Under the pieces are notes generated by a model that saw nothing but the letters and a program-made list of their open reading frames with translations, had not been told where the DNA came from and searched no databases. A program made the translations under genes and the position numbers. Shown here in pieces: positions 24,838 through 28,195 of a DNA stretch of 28,195 nucleotides (positions within the stretch are counted from its first letter, which is position 1; each line of letters starts with the position of its first letter). The stretch is from positions 1-28,195 of the forward strand of contig DNFL01000394.1 in NCBI GenBank assembly GCA_003486945.1. Reading direction: 5' to 3'. This stretch comes from Hyphomonas sp. Its GTDB lineage: Bacteria > Pseudomonadota > Alphaproteobacteria > Caulobacterales > Hyphomonadaceae.

Positions 24838-26034
24838 TCAAGTCAGCCGGTCAGGCCGTGGGGCCAGCAATCTTGGTCCATAGAGAGCGGCAAAGAGCAA
24901 AAACGCGCCTGCCCAAAGTCCGCCAGCGACATGATTTACGCTCGCCTGAAGGGAGGTGTCCAGAAACGGGGCAGCAACGCGAATGATGGCTCCCAGATTG
25001 ACGGCGATGTAAATCAGGACTGTGCCCCAGCCCGCGTGCAGTACATGGCCCGTATGACCGAGGCTTGCCCGGCTCATGACGGCCAGTGTCATTACGCCGA
25101 CAGCACCGGCGCCCGCCGCATGGAGGCCCGCGACGCGCGGAACACCTGCAGGGAAGAAACCGCTCAGACCGAGCAGTAGAAGCGCCAGCGCAGCCCAGGC
25201 GTATCCAATATGCAGAATGGTCACGAGCGGTTCAGCAAGCGTGCGGTGCCCCTGCCACCTGGTGAGGCGAATGGCATTCAGAATGCCCGCCAGACCAAGC
25301 AGGCCGGATGCAAAGGCAACATCTTCGACCACCGCCCATGCCGCCAGGGCCGCCAGCGAGACAAGCAGAACGACCCCGTCAAACCGGTCAAATGAAGCCG
25401 GCATCGCGCCGCCTCGTTTGGCGAGCCAGTTGCGAGTGAAACTCGGCGTGATACGCCCGCCGATCAGAAGAATCAGAAAGATAAGTGCGGCAAGTCCTGT
25501 CCGGATAGCAAGCTGTGGGAGGCCGCCGCTGACAAACGCGCTCCAGTGAAACCCGACATTGGCGAGAGCGAGCAGTGTGACGGCGCCGGCAACTTTCAGG
25601 TTTCGGGTGTTTTTGCCAGCGATCACTTCGCGCCAGATCAGACCTGCAAATACGATGAGAAAAATGCTTTCGATTGCCCCCGCCAACCAGACCGGGTCCG
25701 ACTGGAACAGCATGGCAATACGTCCAACAAGCCAGAGCGCCACTAATGCGACAAGCGGCAGCCCGCAAACCGGCAACCGGCCCGTCCAGTTCGGCACAGC
25801 CGTAAGAAGGAACCCCGCGACAATTGCTGAACCATAACCGAACACCATTTCGTGAACGTGAAATGTCAGGCCCGCCTCAATGGGCATCGCATCGGAACCG
25901 AGTGCGTAGGTTGCGATCCATAGCGGTATGGCGGTAGCTGCCCAGATCGCGCCCAATAAGAAGAAAGGGCGCAGGCCGAGACTGAACAGAGGAGGCCCTC
26001 GGTAAGCACGAATCTGTTCAGCGCTCGTCGCCAT
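24838..26034 (-). CDS. nnrS: NnrS family membrane protein
   Basis: 398-residue heme-copper-type membrane protein with about 12 transmembrane helices. NnrS is associated with denitrification and protects cells from nitric oxide-derived damage. The family motif HVHEMVFGYGSAIVAGFLLTA follows the first helices, with TAVPNWTGR next; later helices include FHWSAFVSGG, GRITPSFTRNWL and HVLHAGWGTVL. ATG 26034 begins 20 bases after nrdJ's stop, so they are likely co-transcribed. The end is 203 bases from moaA, with a separate Fnr box in between. Its presence supports an NO-producing or NO-exposed lifestyle although no nitrite or NO reductase is in the window. Confidence 0.93.
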   Translation of the reverse strand: MATSAEQIRAYRGPPLFSLGLRPFFLLGAIWAATAIPLWIATYALGSDAMPIEAGLTFHVHEMVFGYGSAIVAGFLLTAVPNWTGRLPVCGLPLVALVALWLVGRIAMLFQSDPVWLAGAIESIFLIVFAGLIWREVIAGKNTRNLKVAGAVTLLALANVGFHWSAFVSGGLPQLAIRTGLAALIFLILLIGGRITPSFTRNWLAKRGGAMPASFDRFDGVVLLVSLAALAAWAVVEDVAFASGLLGLAGILNAIRLTRWQGHRTLAEPLVTILHIGYAWAALALLLLGLSGFFPAGVPRVAGLHAAGAGAVGVMTLAVMSRASLGHTGHVLHAGWGTVLIYIAVNLGAIIRVAAPFLDTSLQASVNHVAGGLWAGAFLLFAALYGPRLLAPRPDRLT

Positions 26035-26054
26035 TCAGGATTTCCCTTTTCCGT

Positions 26055-28195
26055 TTAACCGCATTTCGAATGGCCGCATTCGAGACAGGTGTCGCATCCC
26101 TCTTTCCGGATAAGTGCCTTCTGACCGCATTTAGGACAGCAGGCTGCATCCTGGCGGCTAACCGGCTCGCTGGCGCTGGCGCCCGTCATGCCGAGATGCT
26201 CAGCCACGATACGCCCTATGGCAGCAGGTAGAGATGGCACATAGCGCCCCTCCATGAATGCCCCGCCCTGCGGATCGAACACGGCCTGAAGCTCCTCGGC
26301 GACAAAACTGACATCACCTCCGCGGCGAAAGACGGCAGAAATCATCCGCGTCAGCGCAAGCGTCCAGGCATAGTGATCCATGTTCTTGGAATTGACGAAA
26401 ATCTCGAACGGTCGCGGCCCCTGCTCCGTTTCTGTATCATTGATTGTGACATAGACAGCGTGCGCGCTTTGCGGCCACTTCAATTTGTACGTGGCACCTT
26501 CGAGTTTGCGCGAGCGCGGCATCAGCGCCGTCTCCTGCTGAAGTGTTGCGGGCTGCGCCGTTTCTACAGAGAGCACAGACCCGGTGATGGCATTCGGCCG
26601 ATACGTTGTCAGCCCCTTGCATCCGAGACGGTATCCCTGACGATAGATGTCCTTGAAGGCATCGAAACTGATGTCTGCCGGACAGTTCACGGTCTTCGAG
26701 ATCGAACTGTCCACGAAGCGCTGGGCGGTAGCCTGCATGCAAAGATGATCCTGAGGCGTCAATGTCTGCGCACTGACGAACAAGTCTGCCGGCGGCGGAG
26801 AATCACCATTTAGCCTGCGCCAGACACGAAGCGCATAATCGGTAACGGGCTCTTCCAAGGTCGAACCGTCAGCTTGGCGGACTTTCCGGGAATAGGAGAA
26901 GGCAAAGACGGGCTCGACACCAGATGAAACATTATCGGCAAGTAGCGATGTTGTGCCTGTCGGGGCAATAGATGTGAGACAGCCATTGCGAAGTCCATGG
27001 TCAGCAATCAGCGCACGTGTTTCGGCATCAAGTTCCATCAGGTTAGGCCGATTCAGAACGGCCTTGTTGTATAGCGGATAGGTTCCCTTCTCTGCAGCGA
27101 GGCGTGCGGATGTGCGATAGGCCGCGCCTTTGATGGCGCCCATCCAGCGCTCTGTCAGCGCAACGGCCCGTTCCGATCCGTAGGCTGCGCCGCAGAAGAT
27201 CAGGGCGTCAGCAAGCCCCGTGATCCCCAGCCCGAGCCTGCGTTTCGCGCGGGCCTCGTCGCGTTGCTGTTCCAAGGGAAAGCGCGAAATGTCGATGACG
27301 TTATCGAGAAAGCGAACTGCAGTTTCCGTCAGTGCTTCGAGTTCGGTCTGGTCGATGCCGGCATCCACTTCAAACGGCAAGGAGACAAGGCGCGCCAGAT
27401 TGATTGACCCCAGCAGGCACGCGCCATATGGCGGTAGCATCTGCTCACCGCAGGGATTAGATGCTGAAATGGTCTCGATGTCAGCGAGATTGTTGAGCGC
27501 GTTGACACGGTCGATGAAGATCACGCCAGGTTCTGCTGCGTCATAGGTAGCGCGCATCAGCCGGTCCCAGAGGTCCGCAGCGGGAAGTGAGCGATAGAGC
27601 TGTCCATCGAAGCTGAGCGTCCAGTCCCCACCTGCTTCGAGCGCGCTCATGAACGCGTCGGTCACCAGGACCGAGAGATTGAAATTGCGGAACCGCGCGC
27701 TGTCTCGTTTGGCATCAATGAATGCTTCAATATCCGGATGATCGATCCGAAGGCAGCCCATCATGGCCCCGCGCCGCTGGCCAGCAGACATGATCGTCCG
27801 GCACATGGCGTCCCAGGTGTCCATGAAGGAGAGCGGGCCTGAAGCCTGCGCTCCCACTCCCAGAACAGGTGCGCCCAGCGGGCGGATCGTGGAAAAATCC
27901 ATCCCGACCCCACCGCCTTGCTGCAGCGTAATTGCAGATTCACGCAGATGTTCGAATATCCCGGGCAGACTGTCCGGGATTGCTCCCATTACGAAACAGT
28001 TGAAGAGGGTAACGTTACGAGCCGTGCCCGCGCCCGCCAGGATCCGTCCTGCCGGAATAAACCGGAAATCTGTAAGCGCCTCGCGGAACCGCGCCCGCCA
28101 GATCTTGCGGCTCGACGGCTTCTCTGCCTTGGCGACGGCATCAGCAACGCGCTCAAGCGTCGCGGCGAGGTCGGTATCTTCGCCTGCCTCGGAGC
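26055..28195 (-). CDS. nrdJ: Class II (B12-dependent) ribonucleotide reductase, 5' end cut by window edge
   Basis: Adenosylcobalamin-dependent reductase making deoxyribonucleotides without oxygen. The reverse-strand frame is open from 28195 to the stop at 26055, about 713 codons. Motifs: RNVTLFNCFV (first redox Cys), LQQGGGVGMDFSTIRP, NPCGEQMLPPYGACLLGS (radical Cys in NPCGE, partner Cys 11 residues on), PTGTTS, and a C-terminal zinc ribbon CCPKCG...CDTCLECG. Probably about 750 residues in total, so this is the shorter NrdJ form, not the 1200-residue form common in alphaproteobacteria. An internal ATG at 27989 is not the start. It needs no O2, which fits a neighbourhood built for anaerobic nitrate respiration. 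nnrS follows 20 bases downstream. Confidence 0.95.
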   Translation of the reverse strand, partial: SEAGEDTDLAATLERVADAVAKAEKPSSRKIWRARFREALTDFRFIPAGRILAGAGTARNVTLFNCFVMGAIPDSLPGIFEHLRESAITLQQGGGVGMDFSTIRPLGAPVLGVGAQASGPLSFMDTWDAMCRTIMSAGQRRGAMMGCLRIDHPDIEAFIDAKRDSARFRNFNLSVLVTDAFMSALEAGGDWTLSFDGQLYRSLPAADLWDRLMRATYDAAEPGVIFIDRVNALNNLADIETISASNPCGEQMLPPYGACLLGSINLARLVSLPFEVDAGIDQTELEALTETAVRFLDNVIDISRFPLEQQRDEARAKRRLGLGITGLADALIFCGAAYGSERAVALTERWMGAIKGAAYRTSARLAAEKGTYPLYNKAVLNRPNLMELDAETRALIADHGLRNGCLTSIAPTGTTSLLADNVSSGVEPVFAFSYSRKVRQADGSTLEEPVTDYALRVWRRLNGDSPPPADLFVSAQTLTPQDHLCMQATAQRFVDSSISKTVNCPADISFDAFKDIYRQGYRLGCKGLTTYRPNAITGSVLSVETAQPATLQQETALMPRSRKLEGATYKLKWPQSAHAVYVTINDTETEQGPRPFEIFVNSKNMDHYAWTLALTRMISAVFRRGGDVSFVAEELQAVFDPQGGAFMEGRYVPSLPAAIGRIVAEHLGMTGASASEPVSRQDAACCPKCGQKALIRKEGCDTCLECGHSKCG

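Overview
The window looks like chromosomal DNA of an alphaproteobacterium, possibly a marine Caulobacterales/Hyphomonadaceae relative. This is inferred from protein character, moderate-to-high GC and NnrR-type regulation, and cannot be proved here. No tRNA, rRNA, CRISPR array, insertion sequence or phage gene was seen. Both ends cut through genes: the left end truncates the 3' part of a beta-galactosidase, and the right end truncates the 5' part of a class II ribonucleotide reductase.

Region 1 (1-5246) is a galactoside module. A GH36 alpha-galactosidase and a GH42 beta-galactosidase form one leftward operon. galT and galK form a divergent rightward operon with overlapping stop and start. Together they would release galactose from alpha- and beta-galactosides and feed it into the Leloir pathway. 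galE, mutarotase and transporter are not in the window.

Region 2 (5247-8956) holds an acyl-CoA dehydrogenase, a convergent TetR-family regulator and, divergent from that regulator, a four-helix diiron (ferritin-like) protein. A perfect palindrome lies between the last two. A strong hairpin lies downstream of the diiron gene.

Region 3 (8957-22555, all leftward) is one long nitrate-respiration operon: narK (NarK1-NarK2 fusion), narG, narH, narJ, an outer-membrane alginate-export-family porin, narI, a parvulin prolyl isomerase, a hemerythrin-like protein, a beta-carbonic anhydrase and mobA. Most junctions overlap by 4 to 8 bases or are separated by fewer than 25. The order therefore gives nitrate uptake, the nitrate reductase complex, its assembly chaperones and the last step of its cofactor (bis-MGD), with three unexpected members (porin, hemerythrin, carbonic anhydrase).

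Region 4 (22556-28195) is the regulatory and cofactor flank: a Crp/Fnr-family regulator without an N-terminal iron-sulfur cysteine cluster (NnrR/Dnr-like), divergent from narK with a palindromic Fnr-type box between them; moaA, convergent with the regulator and sharing its stop region; nnrS; and nrdJ. Upstream of moaA lie a perfect Fnr box (24806-24819) and a leader RNA with the hallmarks of a molybdenum-cofactor (Moco) riboswitch (24641-24743). moaA would then be switched on under low oxygen or nitrogen oxides and switched off when Moco is sufficient.

The most interesting items are the putative Moco riboswitch under an Fnr box, the porin inserted between narJ and narI, and the operon tail joining hemerythrin and carbonic anhydrase to nitrate reductase.
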